Source: Ruegeria atlantica | GTDB taxonomy: Bacteria; Pseudomonadota; Alphaproteobacteria; Rhodobacterales; Rhodobacteraceae | Assembly (NCBI RefSeq): GCF_013032505.1 | Contig: NZ_WQCG01000001.1 | Location: 496,001 to 560,000, forward strand | Direction of reading: 5' to 3' | DNA: 64,000 bases | Shown: positions 44,445-55,582 of the stretch, one piece after another | Layout: each line of letters starts with the position of its first letter | Numbering within the stretch: the stretch's first letter is position 1 | The notes under the pieces: model-generated | Told to the model about the DNA's origin: nothing | Database searches by the model: none | Seen by the model: the letters and a program-made list of their open reading frames with translations, nothing else | Program-made: the position numbers and the translations under genes

Positions 44445-45161
44445 TTATTCAGACAAACCGACCAGAACGAACCGGTCGCGCCGTCGGTCGCGCAGCACCA
44501 GCACATCGGTGCCTTGTTTCAGCGCGTCCTTGTCCTGCAACGGCTCTGCGCGCAGGTAGTGGGTGTTGCCGAACCGATCCATGACACGCACCTCGGCGGG
44601 ACGTCCGCGCGATGCGGTACCCTGGGTGATTACGCCGCGACGGCGGGCAAGCAGCCGTTCCGACGTTGCCTCGGTCTCGGTCTTGGGCAGCAAGCGGGCA
44701 AAGACCCCGCCAAAGCCACGAGCAAACCAAAGGCCGAAGGCACCTGCAGGGATAGCGGCCACCCAAGCAGGCAGGTCGAAGCCCAGCAGATCGCGCAGCG
44801 CCAACTGCAGGCCCATACCAGACAGGCCAAAACCCGCCAGCAGAACGACCAGCCAGATCATGAACGGCACTTTGCCGATCCCAAGCCACGCCAAGGGTCC
44901 CGAAGGGGCTGCGCCAGGCGCGTCCGCTTCGACCTCGGCCAACTCAAAGTCACCTAGGTCCACATCGGCATCGATATCCAGATCGAAATCACCAACGTCG
45001 AGATCCGGGGCGTCAACAACGTCCAGATCAACCTCGCCCTCGCCCGTCATCAGGCTTCCACCCAGAACCAGCGCAATCAGTTCCAGCCCTAACAGGCCGA
45101 ACAGAAGCGCGAGCGCCAAGGTAAAGGGTGCAAATGCACCCTCGAGCAGAAAGTCGAACAT
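44445..45161 (-). CDS. YqiJ-like NfeD-type membrane protein with OB-fold tail
   Basis: The 238-residue protein has about three membrane regions (residues 10-40, 98-118 and 135-152), a very acidic loop with repeated VDLD/DFDLD units between the first two, and a C-terminal soluble OB-fold-like domain (GTASRGRPAEVRVMDRFGNTHYLR...TDVLVLRDR). This is the NfeD/YqiJ partner of flotillin. A start at 45161 is used because the membrane domain starts there and GAGGG lies ten bases upstream; longer starts at 45230 and 45200 would run across a palindrome that looks like an operator. Confidence 0.82.
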   Translation of the reverse strand: MFDFLLEGAFAPFTLALALLFGLLGLELIALVLGGSLMTGEGEVDLDVVDAPDLDVGDFDLDIDADVDLGDFELAEVEADAPGAAPSGPLAWLGIGKVPFMIWLVVLLAGFGLSGMGLQLALRDLLGFDLPAWVAAIPAGAFGLWFARGFGGVFARLLPKTETEATSERLLARRRGVITQGTASRGRPAEVRVMDRFGNTHYLRAEPLQDKDALKQGTDVLVLRDRRRDRFVLVGLSE

Positions 45162-45181
45162 CAGTTGTTTGCCCTCGTTAT

Positions 45182-45199
45182 TGTATACTTTGGTATACA
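45182..45199. promoter_or_regulatory. palindromic operator candidate TGTATAC-TTTG-GTATACA
   Basis: Perfect seven-base inverted repeat with a four-base spacer, 21 bases upstream of the YqiJ-like start. Such TATAC-type palindromes are used by several GntR/MarR-like repressors. It probably controls the yqiJ-yqiK-type operon; no regulator gene is adjacent. Confidence 0.5.
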
Positions 45200-45417
45200 T
45201 ACTAGATGGGGAGTCATTGCGAAAATTCAAGAGGTTGTGATTCTAATTTACAACTCAGGGGTATTGCAGGAATTGAAGGACACGCAATCCAAGGCTGCAA
45301 CTCAGGTCAATTTTCCCGCCTGGCCGTACCTAAAATGACATCCTGACGAAAGCCGGGGTTTTGCTGGCGGGTAACATAATGTAGACGGGCGCGCAGACAG
45401 TTACGCGGAAACGGAAC

Positions 45418-47136
<1,719 letters not shown>

Positions 47137-47161
47137 TCATCAGATCGATATGCCATTGCAA

Positions 47162-47185
47162 CGGAGGCCCTGTGGCCTCCGTTTT
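47162..47185 (+). terminator. rho-independent terminator of metG
   Basis: CGGAGGCC pairs with GGCCTCCG around CTGT and is followed by TTTT. The following 227 bases up to the pump gene hold no other recognisable element. Confidence 0.85.
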
Positions 47186-47412
47186 CGTTTGAAACGAGGG
47201 AAAATCCTAGCTTTGCCTCACAATCCGTTCAGGCTCCTGCGCGTAAGTCCGCCTGCGAACGGGAAAATTTCCGAGCAAGTCAACCGACTGACGCATTCAA
47301 GAAGCTTGAGATAAAGTTTCAAAACGGCCATCCTGCTTAGGAATTTGCACGACTCGTCGCGGCAACCGACCTGCCCCGGCGCAATATCCATAAGTTTAAC
47401 GAGGCGCCTGCC

Positions 47413-48579
47413 ATGTCCCTTGCAATCAAGAATTCCTTTTTTCGCCACAGCGGTCCGGTCCTGGCCATTGCAGCACTGACCAGTTTGGGCGTCTCATATG
47501 CGGCGCTGGCGCAGGACCAAAGCGATGCACCACCACCAAAAGTTTCGATCGCAGCCGCCTATACCGAAGAAATCACCGATCAGGCCGTCTTCATCGGGCG
47601 TGCCGAGGCTATTAACAAGGTCGACATCGTCGCCCGCGTAAATGGCTTTCTTGAAACTAAGGACGTAGAAGACGGCGCACTGGTCAAGAAAGACGACCTG
47701 TTATTTACGATTGAGCCCGACCTCTATCAGGCGAACGTAGAAGCACGCAAAGCCGATCTCGAACGTGCTGAGGCTAATCTGGAACTGGCCAAGATTGATC
47801 TGGCCCGGAAGGAAGAGCTTTATCAGCGCGATGCGACGCCGGAAGCTGAGCGTGACACCGCGCGCGCCAACGAACTGGTTGCCGAAGCCGAGGTGAAGGC
47901 GGCCAATGCTGCCATTCAGCAAGCTAACCTGGATCTAAGCTACACAGAGATTCACGCTCCGTTTGACGGGCGGATTGGGCGTGTAGAAACCAGCGTAGGT
48001 GACGTTGTCGGGCCCACAAACCCCCCGCTTGTCAACCTGGTCAGCGAAGCTCCGATTTATGTGAATTTCTCGTTAAACGAAAAACAATTCACCTCGGTCC
48101 TCGAACAGGTTGGAGAGAGTGCAGCGTCACTGGCTGAAAGCAACAAAAGCCCGAATGTGCACCTGACCCTGCCCAACGGAACCAAGCTGGACGAAACTGG
48201 TGAGATTGTTTTCGTGGACAACCGCATTGATCCGCTGACAGGTGCGATAACCCTTCGCGCCGAGTTTCCCAACGCGGACCGCTATATTATTGACGGCCAA
48301 TTCCTGAGTGTTCAGATCGAAGCCTTGGAGCCGACGCTTCAGGTGCTAATCCCACAGGCCGCATTGCAGCGTGACCAGCGTGGTGAATTTGTGCTGGTGG
48401 TGAATGACAAGCAAATGGTCGAACAGCGCTATATCACAACCGGTGACGTGGTCGGCACGGCGATAATTGTACTGGATGGGCTTCGCGAAGGAGAAAGCGT
48501 TATCGTCGAAGGTCTGCAGCGGGTTCGTCCCGGTGTTGCGGTGGATGCCGTTGTCGCATCTGAGCAGCCGGGAGAGTAA
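47413..48579 (+). CDS. RND efflux periplasmic adaptor (MexA/AcrA-type)
   Basis: The 388-residue exported protein connects an RND pump to an outer-membrane channel. A signal peptide runs to about residue 36 (cleavage near ALA-Q). The lipoyl/hairpin core has VARVNGFLETKDVEDGALVKKDDLLF and the matching half YTEIHAPFDGRIGRVETSVGDVV, flanking an alpha-helical hairpin (about residues 100-165) rich in Ala/Glu. Most MexA-type adaptors are lipoproteins; this one has no lipobox cysteine. The pump gene follows after three bases. No regulator lies beside it. Confidence 0.93.
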   Translation: MSLAIKNSFFRHSGPVLAIAALTSLGVSYAALAQDQSDAPPPKVSIAAAYTEEITDQAVFIGRAEAINKVDIVARVNGFLETKDVEDGALVKKDDLLFTIEPDLYQANVEARKADLERAEANLELAKIDLARKEELYQRDATPEAERDTARANELVAEAEVKAANAAIQQANLDLSYTEIHAPFDGRIGRVETSVGDVVGPTNPPLVNLVSEAPIYVNFSLNEKQFTSVLEQVGESAASLAESNKSPNVHLTLPNGTKLDETGEIVFVDNRIDPLTGAITLRAEFPNADRYIIDGQFLSVQIEALEPTLQVLIPQAALQRDQRGEFVLVVNDKQMVEQRYITTGDVVGTAIIVLDGLREGESVIVEGLQRVRPGVAVDAVVASEQPGE

Positions 48580-48582
48580 CAG

Positions 48583-51500
48583 ATGTTCTCTGCCCTGTTT
48601 ATCAGCCGGCCAAAGCTGGCACTTGTCATTTCGCTGGTCCTTACGATCATGGGCGGCATCGGCTATTTAGTTCTGCCAGTCGCCCAGTTCCCTGACATCA
48701 CTCCACCCGTCGTCAGTGTGACGACCACCTATACCGGCGCGAACGCCGAAACCGTGGAAAACACCGTCGCCGCCCCGATTGAGGCGCAGGTCAACGGTGT
48801 GGACGACATGATCTACATGACGTCAACGTCGTCCGACAACGGGTCCTATTCACTGAATGTCACGTTCGAAGTTGGGACCGACCCGGATATCGCGTCAGTC
48901 AACGTGCAGAACCGCGTGGCACAGGCCATGTCATCCCTGCCCGCCGAAGTGACATCTTCTGGTGTGGTCACACAAAAAGCCTCAACAAACATGCTGTTGC
49001 TGGTAACGCTGACCTCACCGAACGAGACGTATGATAGTGTCTTCCTGTCGAACTATGCGTCGATCAACCTGAAAGACGCTCTGGCACGTGTTCAGGGTGT
49101 AGGTAAAGCGGACGTTCTGACCAATCTGGAATACGCAATGCGGATCTGGATGGACCCGGACCAAATGGCCGCTTTGTCCATCACTCCGGGTGACGTGATC
49201 AACGCAATTCGGGAACAAAACGTCGAAGTTTCGGCCGGTTCAATCGGGGCGCCTCCGGTGCCGGAGGGGCAGACCTTTCAGTACACGATCAAGACCAAAG
49301 GCCGCCTGACCTCGGCCGCCGAATTCGGCGACATTGTTATCCGTACCGGAGATGCGGGTTCAATCGTGCGCATCAAGGACATTGCGCGGGTCGAGCTGGG
49401 TGCCGAGTACTATGCGGCCTCGGGTTACTTTGATAGCGTCCCTGCAACTGTTATTGGCATCTATCAGGCACCCGGTGCGAACGCGCTGGCCGTGTCGGAC
49501 CGAGTGGAGGCCGAGCTGGAACGTTTGTCTCGTTCCTTCCCGACAGATGTGGAATATGATGTTCCCTTCAACACAACGGACTTTGTTGAGCAGTCGCTGA
49601 ATGATGTGGTCTCGACCCTGATCCTGACCTTTATCCTAGTTATCTCTGTCGTCTTCGTTTTCCTTGGAAGCTGGCGCGCAACGATCATTCCGGCGGTTGC
49701 GATCCCGGTCTCATTGATCGGGACATTCGCCTTCCTGCTGCTGTTCGGCATGTCGTTGAACACGATTTCGCTGTTCGCCCTGGTTTTGGCTATCGGGATC
49801 GTGGTGGATGACGCCATCGTTGTGGTTGAAAACGTCGAACGGATCATCGCGGACGAAGGGTTGCCCCCTGCCGAGGCGACGCGCAAAGCCATGGGGCAAA
49901 TCACCGGTCCGGTGATTGCCACCACGCTGGTTCTGCTGGCGGTGTTCGTCCCCGTGACATTCATGCCCGGCATCTCGGGGCGATTGTACTCACAGTTCGC
50001 CGTGACGATCTCGACCGCGGTGGTGATCTCGTCGATCAACGCGTTGACTTTGTCGCCGGCGTTGTGCGGATTGGTTCTGAAAGCCCGTTCCGGCCCGCCC
50101 AAAGGACTGTTGGCCGTGTTCGAGAGCTTTATCGGCACCATCCGCAGCGGTTATGTCGCCATTGTGCGTAAGCTGCTTATACTTCCCATTGTCGGGCTGG
50201 GTATGATTGCGGCCTTCGCCGTAGGTACAGGCACAATTATGTCCAACACCTCAAGCGGATTTCTTCCTCTTGAGGATAACGGCTATCTGTTTGTTGACAT
50301 CCAGTTGCCCGACGCGGCGACCCTGGAGCGGACCGAGGCCGTTTCAGCCCGGGTCGACGAACAGATTCAACAGATCCCAGGCGTGTCCAGTACCGTTCTG
50401 ATCAACGGCTTCTCGTTGTTGAACGGCACAACCACCAACGGCGCGGCGATCTTTGTCAACCTCGACAACTGGGATCTGCGGCAGGAAGACGACCTGAGTG
50501 CAAACGCCATCCTCGCCAAGGTTTTGGCCATTGCAAATGGCGAATCCGCGGCCTCGATCGTGGCCTTCAACCCACCACCCATTCAGGGTCTCGGTATGTC
50601 AGCCGGTGTTGAGATGGAGGTTCAGCAGACGGGCGGCGGCTCGCCTCAGGATTTGGCTTCTGCGGTCGGTTCCTTTGTATATTCGGCAAATCAACGGGCG
50701 GAAATCGGGCAAGCCTACACCACATTCCGGGCCAACGTTCCGCAGCTTTTCGTGGATCTGGACCGGGAAAAGGCCAAGACGCTACAGGTGTCGGTGGCCG
50801 AGGTGTTCCAGACTATGCAAGCACAGTTGGGCTCATACTACGTGAACGACTTCAACCTTTTTGGTCGGGTCTATCGCGTGATGATCCAGGCCGACGGGTC
50901 TTATCGTGACAATGTCGAGGATATCGCGAACCTGTATGTGCGATCGACCAAGGGTGAGATGGTGCCTCTGGGCACGCTCATCGACGTTGAAAACGTACTG
51001 GGTCCGGTCTTGCTGAAACGTCACAACCTGTTCCGTTCAGCAACCGTGACGGCGGTTCCCGCTCCGGGGCTTTCCACCGGTGACGCGATCAACGTAATGA
51101 CCGAGGAATCCACGACCGCCCTACCGCCGGGCTATGCCTTTGAGTGGACCGGAACCGCGCAGCAACAATTGGCAACCGGTGGTCTTGTGGTCATCATCCT
51201 GGGGCTCGCGATCCTGTTCGGTTACTTGTTCCTTGTTGGGCAATACGAAAGCTGGACCTTACCCGTCTCGATTCTGCTATCCGTGATCGTCGCCCTGTTC
51301 GGGGCGGTGGCGGCCGTGGCCATCGTGGGTAGTGATATCAACCTGTATACGCAGATCGGGATGATCATGCTTGTGGGGTTGGCATCGAAGAACGGCATCC
51401 TGATCGTTGAATTCGCGATGGAGCAACGTGCCAAGGGGTTGTCGGTCAAAGATGCCGCTGCCGAGGCCGCCTTCCAGCGTTTCCGCGCGGTGATGATGAC

Positions 51501-51720
51501 GGCCTTGTCCTTCCTGCTGGGTGTTGTTCCATTGTTGGCGGCCAGCGGCGCGGGCGCAGCCAGCCAAAAAGCCATTGGTGTCGCCGTGTTCGGCGGGATG
51601 TTGGCGGCCACTCTGGTGGGCGTGATCCTCGTGCCGGTTCTCTACGCCCTGCTGCAAGGGTTCCGGGAATGGATCAAAGGAACCAAGGACGATCCGGGTC
51701 CTTCAGAAGAAGCGGCCTGA
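48583..51720 (+). CDS. RND-family inner-membrane efflux pump (HAE1/AcrB-type)
   Basis: The 1045-residue proton-driven exporter has 12 predicted helices and two large periplasmic loops. [16 protein letters not shown] in helix 4 carries the paired aspartates of the proton relay, and the late segment [19 protein letters not shown] is the helix 10 family motif. The length equals that of AcrB. It lies three bases after the adaptor gene. No outer-membrane channel follows; the NodT-type channel at 56740 or another elsewhere may serve. A strong bidirectional terminator follows. Substrates are unknown. Confidence 0.95.
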   Translation: MFSALFISRPKLALVISLVLTIMGGIGYLVLPVAQFPDITPPVVSVTTTYTGANAETVENTVAAPIEAQVNGVDDMIYMTSTSSDNGSYSLNVTFEVGTDPDIASVNVQNRVAQAMSSLPAEVTSSGVVTQKASTNMLLLVTLTSPNETYDSVFLSNYASINLKDALARVQGVGKADVLTNLEYAMRIWMDPDQMAALSITPGDVINAIREQNVEVSAGSIGAPPVPEGQTFQYTIKTKGRLTSAAEFGDIVIRTGDAGSIVRIKDIARVELGAEYYAASGYFDSVPATVIGIYQAPGANALAVSDRVEAELERLSRSFPTDVEYDVPFNTTDFVEQSLNDVVSTLILTFILVISVVFVFLGSWRATIIPAVAIPVSLIGTFAFLLLFGMSLNTISLFALVLAIGIVVDDAIVVVENVERIIADEGLPPAEATRKAMGQITGPVIATTLVLLAVFVPVTFMPGISGRLYSQFAVTISTAVVISSINALTLSPALCGLVLKARSGPPKGLLAVFESFIGTIRSGYVAIVRKLLILPIVGLGMIAAFAVGTGTIMSNTSSGFLPLEDNGYLFVDIQLPDAATLERTEAVSARVDEQIQQIPGVSSTVLINGFSLLNGTTTNGAAIFVNLDNWDLRQEDDLSANAILAKVLAIANGESAASIVAFNPPPIQGLGMSAGVEMEVQQTGGGSPQDLASAVGSFVYSANQRAEIGQAYTTFRANVPQLFVDLDREKAKTLQVSVAEVFQTMQAQLGSYYVNDFNLFGRVYRVMIQADGSYRDNVEDIANLYVRSTKGEMVPLGTLIDVENVLGPVLLKRHNLFRSATVTAVPAPGLSTGDAINVMTEESTTALPPGYAFEWTGTAQQQLATGGLVVIILGLAILFGYLFLVGQYESWTLPVSILLSVIVALFGAVAAVAIVGSDINLYTQIGMIMLVGLASKNGILIVEFAMEQRAKGLSVKDAAAEAAFQRFRAVMMTALSFLLGVVPLLAASGAGAASQKAIGVAVFGGMLAATLVGVILVPVLYALLQGFREWIKGTKDDPGPSEEAA

Positions 51721-51727
51721 TTGAAAC

Positions 51728-51759
51728 AAAAAGCCCCGCCAATCTGGCGGGGCTTTTTT
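51728..51759. terminator. bidirectional rho-independent terminator between RND pump and glpD
   Basis: AAGCCCCGCC and GGCGGGGCTT pair around a five-base loop and are flanked by an A-run and a T-run, so it can end both convergent transcripts. Confidence 0.92.
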
Positions 51760-51765
51760 CTTGGG

Positions 51766-53358
51766 TCAGGCTGTCGCCGCGGCAGGGACTTGGCGGTGAT
51801 CCATCCAGCTTTGAATGCGCGCGATCTGATCGGCGTTTAGCCGCAGGCCCATCTTGTTTCTGCGCCAAACAACATCCTCAGCCGAACGCGCATATTCCTT
51901 GTCCATCAGCCACTCCAATTCCTGCGCCGTCAGCGTAGCACCGAAATCCTCTCCCAGATCGGATGCCGATTTGGCATCACCCAAAATCACTTTGGCCTCA
52001 GTGCCATAGGCACGCACCAGACGTTCTGCCCAACCGCGATCCAGGAAGGTGTAGTTGGTCAAAAGTGCCTCAACCAAGCCCTGCACACCGCCTACAGGAA
52101 AGTCCCCGCCCGGAAGTGATACACCTGCGGTCCAGGGACCGGGAAGATCAGGAAAATGTTCCGACACTTTATCCATCGCGCTTTCGGCCAGACGACGATA
52201 CGTGGTGATCTTACCACCAAAGACATTCAGCACGGGCGCCCCACCCTGTGCGTCAACTTTCAGCGTATAATCACGCGTCGCGGCCGTGGCGCTGCTGGCC
52301 CCGTCGTCATACAATGGGCGCACCCCGGAGTAAGTCCACACAATGTCATCGCGGGTGACCGGTTTTTCGAAGTACTTCGAAGCAAAGGCACAAAGATAGT
52401 CCTGCTCTGCCTCTGTACAGGTCGGCGGCGCATCGGCGTCCGGGTGGTCCTGATCTGTTGTTCCGATCAGTGTAAAATCCCGTTCATAGGGGATGGCGAA
52501 AATGATCCGCCCATCTTCGCCCTGAAAGAAATAGCATTTGTCGTGATCAAAAAGCTTGGGCGTCACGATATGGCTGCCGCGCACAAGTCGCACGCCCTCG
52601 CGAGAGTCAACGTGGATCTTGTTCTGGATGATGTCCCCAACCCAAGGCCCACCAGCGTTGATCAGCATTTTAGCCTGCACCATCTGCGTGTCACCGGTCT
52701 GCTTATCGCGGATCGTGATCTCCCACAGATCGTCCGCACGCTTAGCCGACAGTACTTCGGTCTGAACAAGGACAAGTGCTCCGCGTGCCTCGGCGTCGCG
52801 GGCGTTTAGCACCACCAGCCGGGAATCCTCGATCCAGCAGTCCGAGTATTCGTAAGCTGTGTGGAACTTGTCCTGCAGCGGCCCACCTTCCGGTGCATTT
52901 TGCAAATTCAGAGAGGTTGTCCCTGGCAAGATCTTACGTCCACCCAGATTGTCATACAGGAACAAGCCCAAACGGATCAGCCAAGCCGGGCGGCGTCCAC
53001 GCATCCACGGCATCACCGTGCTGAGAAGACGAGAAGTCGGCGTTTCAGAATCGAACCTCATATCCTTGTGATAGGGCAACACAAAACGCATTGGCCAACT
53101 GATATGCGGCATTGCCCGCAAGAGTGTTTCACGCTCGATCAGCGCCTCACGCACAAGGCGGAACTCGAAGTATTCCAGATACCTCAAGCCGCCGTGAAAC
53201 AGCTTGGTCGAAGCCGATGAGGTCGCCGAGGCAAGATCGTTCATCTCTGCCAATGTCACGGACAATCCGCGACCGGCAGCGTCGCGCGCGATACCGCAAC
53301 CGTTGATCCCGCCGCCAATGATGAAGAGGTCCGTGACCTTGTCCGTGTGCCGTTCCAT
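51766..53358 (-). CDS. glpD: aerobic glycerol-3-phosphate dehydrogenase
   Basis: The membrane-associated FAD enzyme oxidises glycerol-3-phosphate to dihydroxyacetone phosphate and reduces quinone. It has 530 residues from the ATG at 53358; a frame-open extension of 44 residues to 53490 crosses the divergent control region and is not used. It begins with LFIIGGGINGCGIARDAAGRG, the FAD fold, then FHGGLRYLEYFEF and, near the C-terminus, GGKITTYRRLAESAMD, all GlpD signatures. It is divergent from glpR, with TTTCG-type repeats between them that fit GlpR binding. Confidence 0.95.
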   Translation of the reverse strand: MERHTDKVTDLFIIGGGINGCGIARDAAGRGLSVTLAEMNDLASATSSASTKLFHGGLRYLEYFEFRLVREALIERETLLRAMPHISWPMRFVLPYHKDMRFDSETPTSRLLSTVMPWMRGRRPAWLIRLGLFLYDNLGGRKILPGTTSLNLQNAPEGGPLQDKFHTAYEYSDCWIEDSRLVVLNARDAEARGALVLVQTEVLSAKRADDLWEITIRDKQTGDTQMVQAKMLINAGGPWVGDIIQNKIHVDSREGVRLVRGSHIVTPKLFDHDKCYFFQGEDGRIIFAIPYERDFTLIGTTDQDHPDADAPPTCTEAEQDYLCAFASKYFEKPVTRDDIVWTYSGVRPLYDDGASSATAATRDYTLKVDAQGGAPVLNVFGGKITTYRRLAESAMDKVSEHFPDLPGPWTAGVSLPGGDFPVGGVQGLVEALLTNYTFLDRGWAERLVRAYGTEAKVILGDAKSASDLGEDFGATLTAQELEWLMDKEYARSAEDVVWRRNKMGLRLNADQIARIQSWMDHRQVPAAATA

Positions 53359-53414
53359 GTCCGGATGATTCTCTTTGTTGAAAAAAACGGGTTCATTAAC
53401 CCGATGAACCCGCG

Positions 53415-53490
53415 TTTCGTCAACGTATTCTTTCGTTTTTTTTCGCTTTGGCGCCACACATCTAATTATTTTATAGGGATTTTCGAACAA
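53415..53490. promoter_or_regulatory. putative GlpR operator cluster between glpD and glpR
   Basis: TTTCGT occurs at 53415 and 53431, TTTCGC at 53441 and TTTCGAAC at 53481; an inverted GTTCGTTTT lies near 53520. E. coli GlpR binds TTCG-containing half sites, so these repeats in the 195-base divergent region are good candidates for the operator of both genes. Confidence 0.5.
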
Positions 53491-53553
53491 CGCTCTTGGA
53501 GAAAGCTGAATTTTAGAACAAAAACGAACACAATCTTCGCTTCGGAGCTCACC

Positions 53554-54315
53554 ATGTCCCTTTCCTTCCGTCAGTCAGACATTTTGAACATCGCCAAACA
53601 GGATGGCCGCGTCATGGTAGAAGAGCTGGCTGCACAATTCGGGGTCACTGTTCAGACTATTCGTCGCGATCTGTCCGAACTGGCCGATATGGGCAAACTG
53701 GATCGGGTTCACGGCGGCGCCGTCATACGCTCGGGTGTGTCGAATATTGGCTATGAGGACCGTCGCGCCCTGAACGATGAAGCCAAGGCGCGCATTGCCT
53801 CGACCTGTGCAAAAGACATCCCCGATGGTGCATCCGTTTTTATGAACATCGGCACCTCGACCGAAGCTGTCGCGCGCCAGTTGATGAAACATAAGGACCT
53901 GATGGTCGTCACAAACAATATGAACGTCGCCAATATTCTGGCAGAGAACGTCGAATGCGAAATCGTGGTCGCCGGTGGTGTGTTGCGGCGGTCGGATGGC
54001 GGGCTAATCGGTAATCTGACGGTCTCGACCATCCGGCAATTCAAATTCGATTATGCAATCGTTGGCTGCTCCGCACTGGATGCTGACGGCGATCTGCTAG
54101 ACTTCGATTTTCAAGAGGTGCATGTCAGCCAAACGATCCTAGCTCAGACGCGGCGCACTTTTCTTGTAGCCGACCACTCAAAGTTCCAGCGTGCCGCGCC
54201 GGCCCGTATCACCTCATTGGCTGAGATCGACACGTTCTACACAGACCAGCCTTTGCCGGACCGTTTGAGCAACAGGTGTCAGGAGTGGAAGACTACCCTG
54301 CGCGTTTGCAAATAG
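53554..54315 (+). CDS. glpR: DeoR-family repressor of glycerol-3-phosphate genes
   Basis: The 253-residue regulator has a DeoR winged helix at residues 5-58 (RQSDILNIAKQDGRVMVEELAAQFGV then VQTIRRDLSEL as the recognition helix) and a C-terminal sugar-phosphate-sensing domain with IGTSTEAVARQL and DYAIVGCSALDADGDLLDFDFQE. Pairing with glpD supports the GlpR assignment, with glycerol-3-phosphate as inducer. The start at 53554 is chosen because the conserved domain starts there; an open upstream stretch to 53347 is the divergent promoter region. No glpF, glpK or G3P importer lies near. Confidence 0.9.
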   Translation: MSLSFRQSDILNIAKQDGRVMVEELAAQFGVTVQTIRRDLSELADMGKLDRVHGGAVIRSGVSNIGYEDRRALNDEAKARIASTCAKDIPDGASVFMNIGTSTEAVARQLMKHKDLMVVTNNMNVANILAENVECEIVVAGGVLRRSDGGLIGNLTVSTIRQFKFDYAIVGCSALDADGDLLDFDFQEVHVSQTILAQTRRTFLVADHSKFQRAAPARITSLAEIDTFYTDQPLPDRLSNRCQEWKTTLRVCK

Positions 54316-54430
54316 CCTTCTAAGTGTTTCGCGCAAAAGGCGAACTTGGTGAAACTTTTCTTGCCAGCCTTCCTTGTGCCTGACAGTATCCCTGTATTGC
54401 GTTCGTAGCATGGAATGGGAGAACCGGGCC

Positions 54431-54586
54431 ATGATAGCGCTTTTATTTGCGTTACTTACAGCCGTCATGGGGCTGAATTATTTTCGACAAAAAACTGCAG
54501 CCAATGCGCTGTTTTTTATCACGCTGGCGTTGAGTGTGTACTGGCTGAAATTCCACGCCACTTCCCAACTGACAATCCAACTGTAG
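54431..54586 (+). CDS. 51-residue membrane protein (DUF5993-like)
   Basis: The short protein has two membrane helices: IALLFALLTAVMGLNYF and ANALFFITLALSVYWL, ending HATSQLTIQL. The pattern fits the DUF5993 family, small proteins that typically lie directly upstream of a DsbB-type gene, as here (five bases before dsbB). GGGAG lies ten bases before this ATG; a longer in-frame start at 54374 has no such site. Function is unknown, possibly assisting the disulfide oxidoreductase. Confidence 0.75.
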   Translation: MIALLFALLTAVMGLNYFRQKTAANALFFITLALSVYWLKFHATSQLTIQL

Positions 54587-54591
54587 GGGTG

Positions 54592-55164
54592 ATGATGACA
54601 CCGGAACTGTCCAGAACCCTGAATGCCATCGGCATGCTGGCCGTCAGCCTCGTGCTGCTGTTGGCCTATATTTACCAACTCTCGCTTTACGAGTTGCCCT
54701 GCCCGCTTTGCCTACTGCAGCGCGTTGGTTTTGTTGCCGTGGGGGTTGGTCTGGGATTGAATCTGCTCTACGGCGCGCGGCCGCAGCACTATGCCTTGAT
54801 GTTGATCGCTGCGCTTTACGGCGGAAGCGTATCTGTGCGTCAGATCCTTCTGCATATCGTTCCGGGCACCGGCCATTACGGTTCACCCGTATTGGGACTG
54901 CATTACTACACCTGGGCGGCTATCTGCTTTTTCCTGATCCTATTGGGAACTGCGGTCATGCTGCTGTTTGATCGCCAATACGCTGACGATACCTCAGATC
55001 AGCCGCGTTTTGGTGGAAGCACTCTGGCCAAAACGGCCTTTTTCGTCATGCTGGGCCTGGCGGTTCTAAATGCCGGCTCAACTCTGCTTGAGTGTGGTCC
55101 AGGCATTTGCGCCGACCCGCCAACCAGCTACAAATTGATTGACGAACTGGGCACCAACAACTGA
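54592..55164 (+). CDS. DsbB-like disulfide bond formation protein
   Basis: The 190-residue inner-membrane protein should reoxidise a periplasmic thiol oxidase using quinone. It has about five membrane helices; the first cysteine pair is ELPCPLCLLQRVGF after helix 1, as in DsbB. The second pair lies not in a loop between helices 3 and 4 but in a short tail after the last helix (LLECGPGICADPPTSYKL). That tail form is seen in some alphaproteobacterial DsbB proteins. There are two possible ATGs (54592, 54595); AGGGG precedes them. It lies in a plus-strand cluster with DUF5993, DUF3302, HlyD and an outer-membrane channel. Confidence 0.85.
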   Translation: MMTPELSRTLNAIGMLAVSLVLLLAYIYQLSLYELPCPLCLLQRVGFVAVGVGLGLNLLYGARPQHYALMLIAALYGGSVSVRQILLHIVPGTGHYGSPVLGLHYYTWAAICFFLILLGTAVMLLFDRQYADDTSDQPRFGGSTLAKTAFFVMLGLAVLNAGSTLLECGPGICADPPTSYKLIDELGTNN

Positions 55165-55198
55165 GGATGGGGAAACCTTCCCGAACGGAGGCACGAAG

Positions 55199-55561
55199 AT
55201 GGGGCTACTTGGGCAGCCGCTGGGCTACTATGACTACCTGACATTTGTTGCGCTGATTTTGTTATTGGCCGCCGTAATGGCGCTGTTTCTGTTTGTGATG
55301 GGCCTGCCAGGCCGCATCGCGATTAAACGCAATCACCCGCATGCCGAAGCCATAAAAATAATGGGATGGATGGGGTTTCTGGCCATAGTGCCATGGGTGC
55401 ATGCGTTTATCTGGGCTTTCCACGACGGCACGGTAGTCGATATCCGCCGGATGCCCGATGATGAACGTGAAGCTGTTCGCAAAGAAATCAAACGCTTGGG
55501 CGGTGAGTTGACGGAAGAATACCGCGACCCGCTTGATCCGGAAGAGACGAAAAAGAGCTAA
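55199..55561 (+). CDS. DUF3302 inner-membrane protein (YiaW-like)
   Basis: The 120-residue protein has two membrane helices (about residues 14-38 and 57-78) and a charged C-terminal tail (DDEREAVRKEIKRLGGEL). The start at 55199 follows CGGAGGCACGAAG, a good ribosome-binding site; a longer start at 55139 overlaps dsbB. Size and order before an HlyD-type gene match the E. coli yiaW-yiaV pair, whose function is not established. It is probably a partner of the HlyD-like protein encoded 21 bases downstream. Confidence 0.82.
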   Translation: MGLLGQPLGYYDYLTFVALILLLAAVMALFLFVMGLPGRIAIKRNHPHAEAIKIMGWMGFLAIVPWVHAFIWAFHDGTVVDIRRMPDDEREAVRKEIKRLGGELTEEYRDPLDPEETKKS

Positions 55562-55582
55562 GGCCAAAGGAAACTACCGAAT

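Noticed and set aside
53347..53553. N-terminal extension of GlpR
   Set aside because: The frame is open but includes the divergent promoter region and TTTCG repeats; the DeoR domain starts at 53554.
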